Assembly (NCBI RefSeq): GCF_004346925.1
Contig: NZ_CP031167.1
Span: 3,678,001 to 3,742,000, forward strand
Direction of reading: 5' to 3'
DNA length: 64,000 nt
Source of the DNA: Stenotrophomonas sp. ASS1
Lineage (GTDB): Bacteria > Pseudomonadota > Gammaproteobacteria > Xanthomonadales > Xanthomonadaceae
Shown: positions 38,682-49,682 of the stretch, in pieces
How the letters are laid out: each line of letters begins with the position of its first letter
How positions within the stretch are numbered: the first letter of the stretch is position 1
The notes under the pieces: generated by a model
Seen by the model: the letters and a program-made list of their open reading frames with translations, nothing else
Told to the model about the DNA's origin: nothing
The model's database searches: none
Position numbers and translations under genes: made by a program

Positions 38682-38685
<4 letters not shown>
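37594..38685 (+). CDS. ilvA: Threonine dehydratase without ACT domain
   Basis: This PLP enzyme converts threonine to 2-oxobutyrate, the first step to isoleucine. In the 363-residue product Lys58 in [13 protein letters not shown] is the PLP lysine; [13 protein letters not shown] and [20 protein letters not shown] (phosphate loop) follow. The catalytic fold ends near residue 315. The C-terminus is a basic Pro/Ala/Ser tail ([13 protein letters not shown] onward) rather than the ACT domains through which isoleucine inhibits IlvA, so it resembles TdcB. The stop overlaps the leuA GTG start. Confidence 0.9.
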
Positions 38686-40268
<1,583 letters not shown>

Positions 40269-40278
40269 GGAACCCGAC

Positions 40279-41058
40279 ATGAGCGCCTTCGACACCCCCA
40301 CCCCGGCCAGCGCCGCTGGCCAGCAGTGGAACGCCCAGGACTATGCGATCGACGCCGGCTTCGTGCCGCTGCTCGGCGGCGCTGTATCGCGCCTGCTCGA
40401 CCCGCGCGCCGGTGAACGCATCCTCGACCTGGGCTGTGGCGATGGCGTGCTCAGCACCGAGCTGGCGCTCAGCGGCGCACGCATCCACGGTGTGGATGCG
40501 TCGCCAGAACTGGTGATCGCCGCGCGTGCGCGCGGTGTCGATGCGCAGGTGATGGATGGCCACGCGCTGACCTTCAACGCTGAGTTCGATGCGGTGTTCA
40601 GCAACGCTGCACTGCATTGGATGGGTAACCCCGACCGCGTGCTGGAAGGCGTGCGCCGCGCGCTGCGCCCCGGCGGCCGCTTCGTCGCCGAGTTCGGTGG
40701 CCATGGCAACGTGGCCACGATCATCGCGGCGGTGCAGGCCGCGCGCGTGGCCCACGGCCATGGTGCCAGCGCCTTCCCGTGGTACTTCCCCACTGCCGAT
40801 GCCTACGCCGACCGCCTGCGCCAGCATGGCTTCCAGGTGCAGCTGATCGAGTGCACGCCGCGCCCGACCGCACTGCCGACCGGCGTGGCCGGCTGGCTGC
40901 GGGTATTCGCCGCACCGCTGCTGGACGACCTGCCGGCCGAGGCACGCGCCACCGTGCGCGAGGCAACCACCGCACTGCTGGCCGATCTGCCGCGCAACGC
41001 CGCCGGCCAGCCGCTGGCCGATTACGTGCGGCTGCGGGTACTTGCCCGTCGCCGCTGA
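40279..41058 (+). CDS. SAM-dependent methyltransferase, Tam-like, inside the leu genes
   Basis: The 259-residue class I methyltransferase has motif I ILDLGCGDGVLSTELA near residue 48, HGVDASPELV (motif II), DAVFSNAALHWMGNPDRVLE and LRPGGRFVAEFGGHGN. The ALHW segment is typical of trans-aconitate methyltransferase and BioC-type enzymes. It sits between leuA and leuC with gaps of 10 and 60 bases. Yeast Tmt1 of the same type methylates 3-isopropylmalate, the LeuCD product, so a small acid of the leucine pathway is a reasonable substrate guess. Confidence 0.8.
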   Translation: MSAFDTPTPASAAGQQWNAQDYAIDAGFVPLLGGAVSRLLDPRAGERILDLGCGDGVLSTELALSGARIHGVDASPELVIAARARGVDAQVMDGHALTFNAEFDAVFSNAALHWMGNPDRVLEGVRRALRPGGRFVAEFGGHGNVATIIAAVQAARVAHGHGASAFPWYFPTADAYADRLRQHGFQVQLIECTPRPTALPTGVAGWLRVFAAPLLDDLPAEARATVREATTALLADLPRNAAGQPLADYVRLRVLARRR

Positions 41059-41118
41059 CATGATCCATTCGTTATCTTTTCCGATGTCCGCAACTTCGTA
41101 CTTCTGCCAGGCACACGC

Positions 41119-42537
41119 ATGACCTCCGCACCCCGCACCCTGTACGACAAACTGTGGGACGCCCACGTGGTTGTCCCTGAATCCGACAGCGCGCCCGCCG
41201 TGCTGTACATCGACCTGCACCTGATCCACGAGGTGACCTCGCCGCAGGCGTTCACCGAGCTGCGCGAACGCGGCCTGTCACCGCGCAGGCCGGACCGCAC
41301 CAAGGCGACGATGGACCACTCCACGCCGACCCTGCCAGCCGCCGCCGACGGCACGCTGCCCTACGCCAGCGCCGCTTCCGAGGCGCAGGTCGCCACGCTG
41401 GCGCGCAACTGTGCTGAGCACGGCATCGAACTGTTCGACATGGCCTCGGACAACCGCGGAATCGTCCACGTGATCGCGCCGGAACAGGGCTTTACCCAAC
41501 CCGGCATGACCATCGTCTGTGGCGACAGCCACACCTCCACCCACGGTGCGTTCGGCTCGCTGGCGTTCGGCATCGGCACCAGCGAAGTCGGCCACGTGCT
41601 GGCCACGCAGTGCCTGCTGCAGCGCAAGGCCAAGACGTTCGCCATCACCGTCGATGGCCCGCTGGCGCCGGGCGTCGGCGCCAAGGATGTGGTCCTGCAC
41701 ATCATCGGCGTGATCGGCGTCAATGGTGGCACCGGCCATGTGATCGAGTTCCGTGGCAGCACCATCGAAGCGATGGACATGGAACAGCGCATGACCCTGT
41801 GCAACATGTCGATCGAGGCCGGCGCACGCGCAGGCATGGTGGCGCCGGACCAGGTCACCTTCGACTTCGTCGCCGCGACCCCGCGTGGCCCCAAGGGCGC
41901 CGACTTCGACGCCGCCGTGGCCCGCTGGCAGCAATTGCGCAGCGATGACGGCGCGCGCTTCGACAGCGAAGTGCGCATCGACGCCGCTGATATCCGCCCG
42001 ACCCTGACCTGGGGTACGCATCCGGGCACCGCCATCGCAGTGGATGCGCCGATTCCCGCAGCCAACGATGCCGCCGCACAGAAGGGCCTGGACTACATGC
42101 ACTTCCAGGCCGGCAAGGCGCTGGCGGGTACGCCGGTGGATGTGGTGTTCGTCGGCTCGTGCACAAACGGCCGCCTGAGTGACATGCGCGAAGTGGCGCA
42201 GGTGCTGCGTGGTCGTCGCGTCGCTGACCGCGTTCGCATGCTGGTGGTGCCGGGCTCGGAGATCGTCAAGCGCGAGGCCGAGGCCGAAGGCATCCATGAG
42301 ATCGTGCGCGCGGCCGGTGCCGAATGGCGCGAGCCGGGCTGCTCGATGTGCATCGCCATGAATGGCGATCTGGTCGCGCCCGGCCAGCTGGCCGTGAGCA
42401 CCAGCAACCGCAATTTCGAGGGCCGCCAGGGCCCCGGTTCGCGCACGCTGCTGGCCTCGCCGATGAGCGCGGCATGGGCCGCAGTGAACGGGCACGTTGC
42501 CGACACCCGCGACCTGTTTGCACAGGAGGTGGCGTGA
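41119..42537 (+). CDS. leuC: 3-isopropylmalate dehydratase large subunit
   Basis: With LeuD it isomerises 2- to 3-isopropylmalate through a 4Fe-4S cluster. The 472-residue product has DHSTPTLP (residues near 74), [39 protein letters not shown] with the first cluster Cys, and [11 protein letters not shown] with the other two. The stop and the leuD start overlap (TGATG). Confidence 0.97.
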   Translation: MTSAPRTLYDKLWDAHVVVPESDSAPAVLYIDLHLIHEVTSPQAFTELRERGLSPRRPDRTKATMDHSTPTLPAAADGTLPYASAASEAQVATLARNCAEHGIELFDMASDNRGIVHVIAPEQGFTQPGMTIVCGDSHTSTHGAFGSLAFGIGTSEVGHVLATQCLLQRKAKTFAITVDGPLAPGVGAKDVVLHIIGVIGVNGGTGHVIEFRGSTIEAMDMEQRMTLCNMSIEAGARAGMVAPDQVTFDFVAATPRGPKGADFDAAVARWQQLRSDDGARFDSEVRIDAADIRPTLTWGTHPGTAIAVDAPIPAANDAAAQKGLDYMHFQAGKALAGTPVDVVFVGSCTNGRLSDMREVAQVLRGRRVADRVRMLVVPGSEIVKREAEAEGIHEIVRAAGAEWREPGCSMCIAMNGDLVAPGQLAVSTSNRNFEGRQGPGSRTLLASPMSAAWAAVNGHVADTRDLFAQEVA

Positions 42538-43115
42538 TGGCCGGCTTCCGTACCCTGACCTCGGCCAGCGTGGTGCTGCGCCAGACCAACATCGACACCG
42601 ACCAGATCATTCCGGCGCGGTTCCTGTCCACCACCGAACGCGCCGGCCTGGGCCGCAACGCGTTCAATGACTGGCGCTGGCAGGCCGACGGCTCGCCGGT
42701 GGCCGACTTCGCCTTCAACCAGCCGCACAACGCCGGCCGCAGCATCCTGCTGGCGGGCCGCAACTTCGGCTGCGGTTCCTCGCGCGAGCATGCACCGTGG
42801 GCACTGACCGACCTGGGCCTGCGCGCCATCGTCAGCAGCGAGATCGCCGACATCTTCCGCGGCAACTCGCTGAAGAACGGCCTGCTGCCGATCGTACTGG
42901 ACGAAGCCGACGTGCAGGCGCTGATGCAGCGCCCGGACGACGAGCTGACCATCGACGTGGCCGCGCGTGAGCTGCGCACGCCCGATGGGCGCGTCTATTC
43001 CTTCCCGCTGGATGGCTTCTCGCAGACCTGCCTGCTGGAAGGTGTCGACCAGTTGGGGTATCTGTTGGGCCGTGTCCCTGAAATTGAACGTTACGAGAGT
43101 GAGCATGCACGCTGA
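42537..43115 (+). CDS. leuD: 3-isopropylmalate dehydratase small subunit
   Basis: The 192-residue swivelling subunit begins [20 protein letters not shown] and carries [31 protein letters not shown] and [13 protein letters not shown], the substrate-binding signature. GGAGG lies 10 bases before the ATG. It overlaps leuC by one base and leuB by 11 bases, so the three are translated as a coupled unit. Confidence 0.97.
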   Translation: MAGFRTLTSASVVLRQTNIDTDQIIPARFLSTTERAGLGRNAFNDWRWQADGSPVADFAFNQPHNAGRSILLAGRNFGCGSSREHAPWALTDLGLRAIVSSEIADIFRGNSLKNGLLPIVLDEADVQALMQRPDDELTIDVAARELRTPDGRVYSFPLDGFSQTCLLEGVDQLGYLLGRVPEIERYESEHAR

Positions 43116-44166
43116 AATTGTTGTCCTGCCCGGTGATGGCATCGGCCCGGAAGTGGCCGCCGCCGCGGTTGCGGTCCTGAAGGCCTTCGCCGAACGCTTC
43201 AACCACACCTTCACCTTCAGCGAGCACGACATCGGTGGCGTCGCCATCGATCGCCATGGCGAGCCATTGCCCGCCTCTACGTTGACCGCCTGCCAGGCCG
43301 CCAACGCGGTGCTGCTGGGTGCGGTCGGCGGCCCGAAGTGGTCCGATCCCAACGCCAAGGTGCGCCCGGAACAGGGCCTGCTGGCGATCCGCAAGGCGCT
43401 GGGCCTGTATGCCAACCTGCGCCCGGTGCGTACCCACGAAGCCGCACTGCACGCCTCGCCGATCAAGGCCGAGCTGCTGCAGGGGGTGGACTTCGTGGTG
43501 GTACGCGAGCTGACCGGTGGCATCTACTTCGGCGACAAGACCCGCGACGCCGACAGCGCCAGCGACCTGTGCCGCTACACCGTGGCCGAGATCGAACGCG
43601 TGCTGCGCAGTGCCTTCCGCCTGGCCCGGCAGCGCCGCGGCAAGGTCACCTCGGTGGACAAGGCCAATGTGCTGGAAACCTCGCGCCTGTGGCGTGACGT
43701 GGCCGCGCGCATCGGCCGCGAGGAGTTCCCGGACGTTGCGCTGGAGCACCAGCTGGTCGATTCGATGGCGATGCACCTGCTGGCCAAGCCGCGCGAGTAC
43801 GATGTGATCGTGACCGAGAACATGTTCGGCGACATCCTCACCGACGAAGCCTCGATGCTGGCCGGCTCGCTCGGCCTGCTGCCGTCGGCCTCGCTGGGCG
43901 AGCCCGGTGCGGTCGGCATCTACGAGCCGATCCACGGTTCGGCCCCGGACATCGCCGGCAAGGGTATCGCCAACCCATACGCGACGATCTTCAGCGCCGC
44001 GATGCTGCTGCGCCATTCGCTGGGGCTGGAAGCGGAAGCCGCTGCGGTGGAAGCGGCGGTGCACGCCGTGCTGGATGATGGTGTGTTCACTGCCGACCTG
44101 GCGGCGAAGGGCCAGGCCGTCAGCACCGCTGCCGCCACCGACGCGGTGCTGGCCAAACTCAACTGA
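43105..44166 (+). CDS. leuB: 3-isopropylmalate dehydrogenase
   Basis: LeuB oxidatively decarboxylates 3-isopropylmalate with NAD+. The 353-residue product has [66 protein letters not shown] and [19 protein letters not shown], covering the substrate, metal and NAD sites. The start at 43105 follows GAGAGTGAGC within leuD. It ends the operon; SMAG repeats follow the stop. Confidence 0.97.
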   Translation: MHAEIVVLPGDGIGPEVAAAAVAVLKAFAERFNHTFTFSEHDIGGVAIDRHGEPLPASTLTACQAANAVLLGAVGGPKWSDPNAKVRPEQGLLAIRKALGLYANLRPVRTHEAALHASPIKAELLQGVDFVVVRELTGGIYFGDKTRDADSASDLCRYTVAEIERVLRSAFRLARQRRGKVTSVDKANVLETSRLWRDVAARIGREEFPDVALEHQLVDSMAMHLLAKPREYDVIVTENMFGDILTDEASMLAGSLGLLPSASLGEPGAVGIYEPIHGSAPDIAGKGIANPYATIFSAAMLLRHSLGLEAEAAAVEAAVHAVLDDGVFTADLAAKGQAVSTAAATDAVLAKLN

Positions 44167-44171
44167 TCCGA

Positions 44172-44334
44172 TAGCGCCACGCCATGCGTGGCGCCCCTCC
44201 CTTTGGACATTGTGCGCAGCCCCCCATGGGGTGGCTCTACTGTAGATCCACGCCATGCGTGGATGCGCCATCCGTGCCAACCAAGGTTGGCACCTACCAC
44301 CGCAGTAGAGCCACGCCCTGCGTGGCTGCGTTAC
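44172..44334. repeat. SMAG cluster between leuB and the SDR gene
   Basis: Stems in order: AGCGCCACGCCATGCGTGGC, GTAGATCCACGCCATGCGTG, GTGCCAACCAAGGTTGGCAC followed by CTAC, and GTAGAGCCACGCCCTGCGTG. The middle two have the same order and spacing as the unit of the 77-bp array at 46124, so this may be the source or a relic of that dimer. Confidence 0.75.
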
Positions 44335-45104
44335 TTGGTGGTGTACCCACCATTGACCAGGATGGTCTGCCCGGTCATCCACCAGCCATCGGTGACCAGG
44401 AAACGGATCCACGGCACGATGTCGGCGATGTCGGTCAGGCCGGTACGGGTGAAAGGCGACAGTGCCGCAGCCGTCTTGTGGTACGCCTGCGCATCGGCAC
44501 TCTCGGCCGGATAGAAGAACGGCGTGTCCATCGGACCGGGGCCGATCGCCGTCACCGAGATGCCGCGCTCACCGAACTCCTTCGACGCCGCACGGGTGAA
44601 GTGCTCGACCGGCGCCTTGGTACCGGCGTAGCTGGAATAGAACGGCGTGAACGCGCCCAGCAACGAGGTGACCAGGGTGCAGATGCGACCGCCGTCATTG
44701 ACGTTTCGACCGGCTTCCTTGAGAAAGAAGAACGCGGACTTCGCATTGACCGCGCTCATCTCGTCGTACTCGGCTTCGCTGATCTCCAGCATCGGCTTCT
44801 TCAGCACTTTGCCGACGGTATTGATGGCGATGTCCGGCCGGCCGACTGCAGCCACGGCATCGGCGAACAAGCGCTCCATCGCTGCGGCCGAAGTCAGGTC
44901 GCCCTGCAGCGCCACCGCCTTGCTGCCAGCGGCCTGCACGGCGGCAACGGTTGCTTCTGCATCGGCCTGGGTGGCGGCGCTGTTGTAGTGGATGACGATG
45001 GCCTTGGCGCCCTGGCTGGCAAAGTCGCGGGCCAGCAGCCCGCCCAGGTTCTTGGCGCCACCGGCGATCAGCACGGTCTTGCCCTTGAGGGAATGGTCGG
45101 TCAT
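44331..45104 (-). CDS. Short-chain dehydrogenase/reductase
   Basis: The 257-residue SDR begins MTDHSLKGKTVLIAGGAKNL. GGAKNLGG is a variant of the cofactor glycine motif. The active site is SSYAGTKAPVEHF (Tyr-xxx-Lys), with Ser in VTSLLGAF and Asn in INTVGKV. The C-terminus holds TGQTILVNGGYTTK, as in typical FabG-like SDRs. Substrate unknown. It diverges from a LysR gene by 117 bases, the usual layout for a regulator and its target. Confidence 0.88.
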   Translation of the reverse strand: MTDHSLKGKTVLIAGGAKNLGGLLARDFASQGAKAIVIHYNSAATQADAEATVAAVQAAGSKAVALQGDLTSAAAMERLFADAVAAVGRPDIAINTVGKVLKKPMLEISEAEYDEMSAVNAKSAFFFLKEAGRNVNDGGRICTLVTSLLGAFTPFYSSYAGTKAPVEHFTRAASKEFGERGISVTAIGPGPMDTPFFYPAESADAQAYHKTAAALSPFTRTGLTDIADIVPWIRFLVTDGWWMTGQTILVNGGYTTK

Positions 45105-45221
45105 GGCGTTTGTCTCAGGAGGGGGCTGCCCGGGGTGGCAACCCTGCCCTGACGACGATATCGTGCAGAAAATGCGGATAAAGCCCGCCACATTGACTTA
45201 ACTTTCCAGAATAGGCGAACA

Positions 45222-46127
45222 ATGGACCGGATCGATCGCTTCCGCATCTTCACCCGGGTGGTGGAATGCGCCAGCTTCACCCGCGCCGCCGACCAGCTCG
45301 GCCTGCCCCGCTCCACCGTTTCCGCGGCGGTGGCCGAGCTGGAGCAGCGGCTCGGCACCCGCCTGCTACAGCGCTCGACCCGGCGGGTCTCCACCACCCA
45401 CGATGGCGACGTGTTCCATGCCCGCTGCCTGCGCCTGATCGCAGAGGTTGAAGACGCCGAATCGTTGTTCCGACAGGATGACGCACAGCCGGTGGGCCTG
45501 CTGAAGATCGACGTGCCCAGCCGCATCGGCCGCCGCATCCTCGCCCCGGCCCTGCCCGACTTCTTCGCGCGCCATCCGCAGGTTGAAGTGGACCTGGGCA
45601 TGACCGACCGCGCGGTGAACCTGATCGAAGACGGCTGTGATGCGGTGCTGCGGGTCGGCCAGCTGGGTGACTCCAGCCTGGTGGCCCGCATGCTGGGACA
45701 GCTCGACTTCGTCAACGTCGCCGCGCCGGCCTACCTGCGCGAACACGGCGTACCGCAGCATCCTGCCGACCTGCAGCAGCACCGCGCGGTGAACTACGCA
45801 TCGCCGACCACGGCGCGGGTGGAACCGTGGGAATGGCAGGACGGTGGCCAGCTGCGCACGCTGCCGATGCCTGGCTGGGTACGGGTAAACAGCGCCGAGG
45901 CCTCGATCGCGTGCTGCGTGGCGGGGCTGGGGTTACTGCAGATTCCGCGCTACGACGTGCAGGCCGAACTGCAATCTGGTGCGCTGGTGGAAGTGATGCC
46001 ACAGCACGTGGCGCAACCGCTGCCGGTGACCCTGTTGCAACCGCATCGGCAGCACCGCGCGCAACGCGTGCAGGTGTTCATCGAATGGCTGCTGCCGGTG
46101 CTGCGGAGCGGCCTGCAGCTGCAGTAA
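45222..46127 (+). CDS. LysR-family transcriptional regulator
   Basis: The 301-residue protein starts MDRIDRFRIFTRVVECASFT with the helix-turn-helix AADQLGLPRSTVSAAVAELE. An effector domain follows (VGLLKIDVPSRIGRRILAPA, then DLGMTDRAVNLIEDGCDAVL and GLGLLQIPRYDVQ). It matches the CrgA/AaeR-like branch with a single helix-turn-helix and periplasmic-binding fold. It probably controls the divergent SDR gene. Its stop codon is the start of the 77-bp repeat array. Confidence 0.92.
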   Translation: MDRIDRFRIFTRVVECASFTRAADQLGLPRSTVSAAVAELEQRLGTRLLQRSTRRVSTTHDGDVFHARCLRLIAEVEDAESLFRQDDAQPVGLLKIDVPSRIGRRILAPALPDFFARHPQVEVDLGMTDRAVNLIEDGCDAVLRVGQLGDSSLVARMLGQLDFVNVAAPAYLREHGVPQHPADLQQHRAVNYASPTTARVEPWEWQDGGQLRTLPMPGWVRVNSAEASIACCVAGLGLLQIPRYDVQAELQSGALVEVMPQHVAQPLPVTLLQPHRQHRAQRVQVFIEWLLPVLRSGLQLQ

Positions 46128-46497
46128 ATCCACGCCATGCGTGGATGCGTGCAACAGTGCCAACCAAGGTTGGCACCTACCAGGGTGAAGACCCGCTGCG
46201 GTAAATCCGCGCCATGCGTGGATGCGTGCAACAGTGCCAACCAAGGTTGGCACCTACCAGGGCCAAGACCCGCTGCGGTAGATCCACGCCATGCGTGGAT
46301 GCACGCATCAGTGCCAACCAAGGTTGGCACCTACCAGGGCCAAGACCCGCTGCGGTAGATCCACGCCATGCGTGGATGCGCGCATCAGTGCCAACCAAGG
46401 TTGGCACCTACCAGGGCCAAGACCCGCTGCGGTAAATCCCCGCCATGCGTGGATGCGTGCAACAGTGCCAACCAAGGTTGGCACCTACCAGGGCAGT
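46124..46497. repeat. 77-bp tandem array of composite SMAG dimers, five copies
   Basis: Copies begin at 46124, 46201, 46278, 46355 and 46432, each exactly 77 bases apart; the last is cut short near 46497. Each unit holds GTA(G/A)ATCC(A/G)CGCCATGCGTGGATG, then GTGCCAACCAAGGTTGGCAC followed by CTACCAGGG and a linker CAAGACCCGCTGCG. The two stems belong to different SMAG subfamilies in opposite orientation. Copies differ at a few bases only, so the expansion is recent. It separates the convergent lysR and RND genes. Confidence 0.92.
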
Positions 46498-46516
46498 GGC
46501 CGCCGAACCCGGGGCG

Positions 46517-49500
46517 TTACGTCCCGGATTCGTCCGGCTTGACCCGGAACCACGCCGCGTACAGCGCCGGCAGGAACACCAGGGTCAGCACGGTGCCCAC
46601 GATCAGGCCCCCCATGATCGAGATTGCCATCGAGCCATAGAACGCACTGCGCGACAGCGGAATCATCGCCAGCACGGCCGCCAGCGCGGTCAGCACAATC
46701 GGGCGGAAACGGCGCACGGTCGCATCGATGATCGAATGCCAGCGGTCATGCCCGGCATCGATGTCCTGCTGGATCTGGTCAATCAGGATCACCGAGTTGC
46801 GCATGATCATGCCCGCCAGCGCGATCGTGCCCAGCAGCGCCACGAAGCCGAACGGCGCGCGGAACAGCAGCAGGAACAACGTCGCGCCGATGATGCCCAG
46901 CGGCGCGGTCACCAGCACCATCGCCGCACGCGAGAAGCTGCGCAGCTGCAGCATCAGCAGCGTGGCCACCACCACCAGGAACAGCGGCATGCCGGCCTTG
47001 ATCGAGTTCTGGCCACGTGCCGAATCCTCCACGGTACCGCCGGTTTCCAGCAGGTAACCGTTCGGCAGCTCGGCACGGATGCCATCCAGCGTCGGCAGGA
47101 TCTGATGCACCACGTCCAGTGGCTGCATGCCATCACTGATGTCGGCGCGCACGGTCACCGTCGGCAGGCGGTTGCGGTGCCAGATGATGCCGTCCTCGAA
47201 GCCGTACTCCATCGTCGCCACCTGCGACAGCGTGATGCTGCCGCCGTTGGCGGTCGGCATCGACAGGCTGGACAGCAGCTCCAGCTGGTTGCGCTCATCG
47301 GCCGGGCCACGCAGCAGCATCTCGATCTGGCGGTTGCCCTCGCGGTACACGCTCACCGACTGCCCGGCCAGCGAGCTGGACAGGAACTGGCTGACCTGGG
47401 CACTGCTCACACCCAGCGCGCGCGCACGCTCCTGGTCGATCACCAACCGCACCACCTTGCTCGGCTCGCTCCAGTCCAGGTTGACGTTCATCACGTGCGG
47501 GTTTTCACGCACCTTGGCCTCGACCTGCCGTGCGATCGCCTGCACCTTCTCGATGTGCTCGCCGGAAATACGCATCTGCACCGGATAGCCGACTGGTGGG
47601 CCGTTCTCCAGGCGGGTGACGCGCATCTGTACGTCCGGGAACTTCGGGATCACCTCATGCAGCAGCCAGTCGCGGGTGCTTTCGCGCGACTTGATGTCCT
47701 TGGCCAGCACCACGAACTGGGCGAAGTTGGTGGCCGGCAGCTGCTGGTCCAGCGGCAGGTAGAAGCGCGGCGAACCGGTGCCCACGTAGGACACGTAGTT
47801 GGCGATGCCATCGCGGTTGGACAGCAGCTTCTCCAGCTTCTCGGCCTGGGCCTGGGTCGAGCGCAGCGACGCGCCCTCGGCCAGCTCGATGTCCACCATC
47901 AGTTCCGGCCGGGTCGAATCCGGGAAGAACTGCTGCGGCACGAAGCGGAACATCATCAGCGAGAACACGAACAGGGCGATGGTCGCGGCGATCACCCACC
48001 AGCGGTGGCGCAGGCAGCCATCGAGGAAGCGACGGAAGCTGCGATAGAACGGGCGCTGGTACGGATCATGGTCGTGCCCGTGCTGCGGCGGCGCGATCAG
48101 GTTGGCCAGCGCCGGATAGCGGTCGGCCCACTGCTGGCGCTTGGCCAGCCAGCGCGCGGACAGGCTGCCCGGCTTCGGCGGCTGCGGATTGAACAGGTCC
48201 GGCAGCATCTTGTCGCCCAGGTACGGGATGAACAGCACCGCCGCGATCCACGACACCACCAGCGCAATGGTCACCACCTGGAACAGCGAGCGGGTGTACT
48301 CACCCGTGCTCGATGCCGCCGTGGCGATTGGCAGGAAGCCGGCCGCCGTGATCAGCGTACCGGTCAGCATCGGGAACGCGGTCGACTCCCAGGCGAAACT
48401 GGCCGCACGCAGGCGGTCGTAGCCCTGCTCCATCTTGGTGGCCATCATCTCCACCGCGATGATCGCATCGTCCACCAGCAGGCCCAGCGCCAGCACCAGC
48501 GCGCCCAGCGAGATCTTGTGCAGGCCGATGTCGAAGTAGTGCATGACGAAGAAGGTCATCGCCAGCACCAGCGGGATGGTCACACCTACCACCAGGCCGG
48601 TGCGCAGGCCCAGCGAGAAGAAGCTGACCAGCAACACGATCACTACGGCTTCGGTCAGCACCTGCACGAACTCGCCGACCGACTCTTCCACCGACTGCGG
48701 CTGGTCGGACACCTTGCGCAGCTGCATGCCCGCCGGCAGGGTCTTCTGCAGGCGCTCGAACTCGGCATCGAGATTGGCGCCGAGCTTGAGGATGTCACCG
48801 CCATCCTTCATCGCCACTGCCAGGCCGATGGCCTCTTCACCCATGAAGCGCATCTTCGGCGACGCCGGATCGGCGAAGCCACGCTTGACCTCGGCGATGT
48901 CGCCCAGGTGCACGGTGCGGTCACCGGCGCGGATCGGGAACTGGCGGATCGCTTCGATGTCGTTGAACTGGCCGGTCACGCGCAGCTGCACGCGGTCGGT
49001 GGCGGTCTCGAAGAAGCTGGTGCCGGTGACCGCATTCTGGTCGGCCAGCGCCTGCTGTACCTGCTGCATCGACACACCCAGCGTGGCCAGGCGGGTGTTG
49101 GACAGCTCGATCCACACCTTCTCGTCCTGCAGGCCGACCAGGTCGATCTTGCCGACATCGGGCACGCGCTGCAGTTCCAGCTGGATGCGGTCGGCGTAGT
49201 CGCGCATCACCGCGTAGTCGAAGCCCTTGCCGGTCAACGCATAGATGTTGCCGTAGGTGTCGCCGAACTCATCGTTGAAGAACGGACCGACGATCTCGCG
49301 CGGCAGCGTCGCACGGATGTCGCCCACGCGCTTGCGCACCTGGTACCACAGGTCCGGGATCTGCCTGGAACGCAGGCTGTCGCGGGCCATGAAGATGACC
49401 TGCGATTCGCCGGGGCGCGAATAGGAGCGGATGAACTCGTACTCGCCGGTGTTCATCAGCGCCTTCTCGATCGGCTCGGTCACCTGCCGCGAGACCTGTT

Positions 49501-49678
49501 CGGCGGTGGCGCCCGGCCACAGCGTGCGCACCACCATCGCCTTGAAGGTGAATGGTGGATCCTCGGACTGGCCCAGGTGCTTGTACGACCACGCGCCGAT
49601 CAGCGCGAAGGCCAGCATCGCGAACAGCACCAGGGGTCGGTTGGCCAGCGCCCACTCGGATAGATTGAAGCGGCGCAC
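46517..49678 (-). CDS. smeP: RND multidrug efflux pump, inner-membrane transporter (SmeP)
   Basis: The 1053-residue HAE1-type transporter begins at GTG 49678 with AGGAG nine bases upstream. ISLGALVLALGLLVDDAIIA holds the paired Asp of transmembrane helix 4 needed for proton relay. The helix 11-12 region has GTIALAGMIMRNSVILIDQI and the gene ends VKPDESGT. The order smeP-smeO, divergent tetR, pcm, tolC matches the SmeOP-TolCSm locus of S. maltophilia. It uses the proton gradient to expel drugs through the SmeO-TolC channel. Confidence 0.92.
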   Translation of the reverse strand: MRRFNLSEWALANRPLVLFAMLAFALIGAWSYKHLGQSEDPPFTFKAMVVRTLWPGATAEQVSRQVTEPIEKALMNTGEYEFIRSYSRPGESQVIFMARDSLRSRQIPDLWYQVRKRVGDIRATLPREIVGPFFNDEFGDTYGNIYALTGKGFDYAVMRDYADRIQLELQRVPDVGKIDLVGLQDEKVWIELSNTRLATLGVSMQQVQQALADQNAVTGTSFFETATDRVQLRVTGQFNDIEAIRQFPIRAGDRTVHLGDIAEVKRGFADPASPKMRFMGEEAIGLAVAMKDGGDILKLGANLDAEFERLQKTLPAGMQLRKVSDQPQSVEESVGEFVQVLTEAVVIVLLVSFFSLGLRTGLVVGVTIPLVLAMTFFVMHYFDIGLHKISLGALVLALGLLVDDAIIAVEMMATKMEQGYDRLRAASFAWESTAFPMLTGTLITAAGFLPIATAASSTGEYTRSLFQVVTIALVVSWIAAVLFIPYLGDKMLPDLFNPQPPKPGSLSARWLAKRQQWADRYPALANLIAPPQHGHDHDPYQRPFYRSFRRFLDGCLRHRWWVIAATIALFVFSLMMFRFVPQQFFPDSTRPELMVDIELAEGASLRSTQAQAEKLEKLLSNRDGIANYVSYVGTGSPRFYLPLDQQLPATNFAQFVVLAKDIKSRESTRDWLLHEVIPKFPDVQMRVTRLENGPPVGYPVQMRISGEHIEKVQAIARQVEAKVRENPHVMNVNLDWSEPSKVVRLVIDQERARALGVSSAQVSQFLSSSLAGQSVSVYREGNRQIEMLLRGPADERNQLELLSSLSMPTANGGSITLSQVATMEYGFEDGIIWHRNRLPTVTVRADISDGMQPLDVVHQILPTLDGIRAELPNGYLLETGGTVEDSARGQNSIKAGMPLFLVVVATLLMLQLRSFSRAAMVLVTAPLGIIGATLFLLLFRAPFGFVALLGTIALAGMIMRNSVILIDQIQQDIDAGHDRWHSIIDATVRRFRPIVLTALAAVLAMIPLSRSAFYGSMAISIMGGLIVGTVLTLVFLPALYAAWFRVKPDESGT

Positions 49679-49682
49679 CGGC

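Noticed and set aside
46445..49663. 1072-residue plus-strand open frame opposite smeP
   Set aside because: Antisense shadow of the RND gene; composition dominated by His, Gln and Arg, no recognisable motif.
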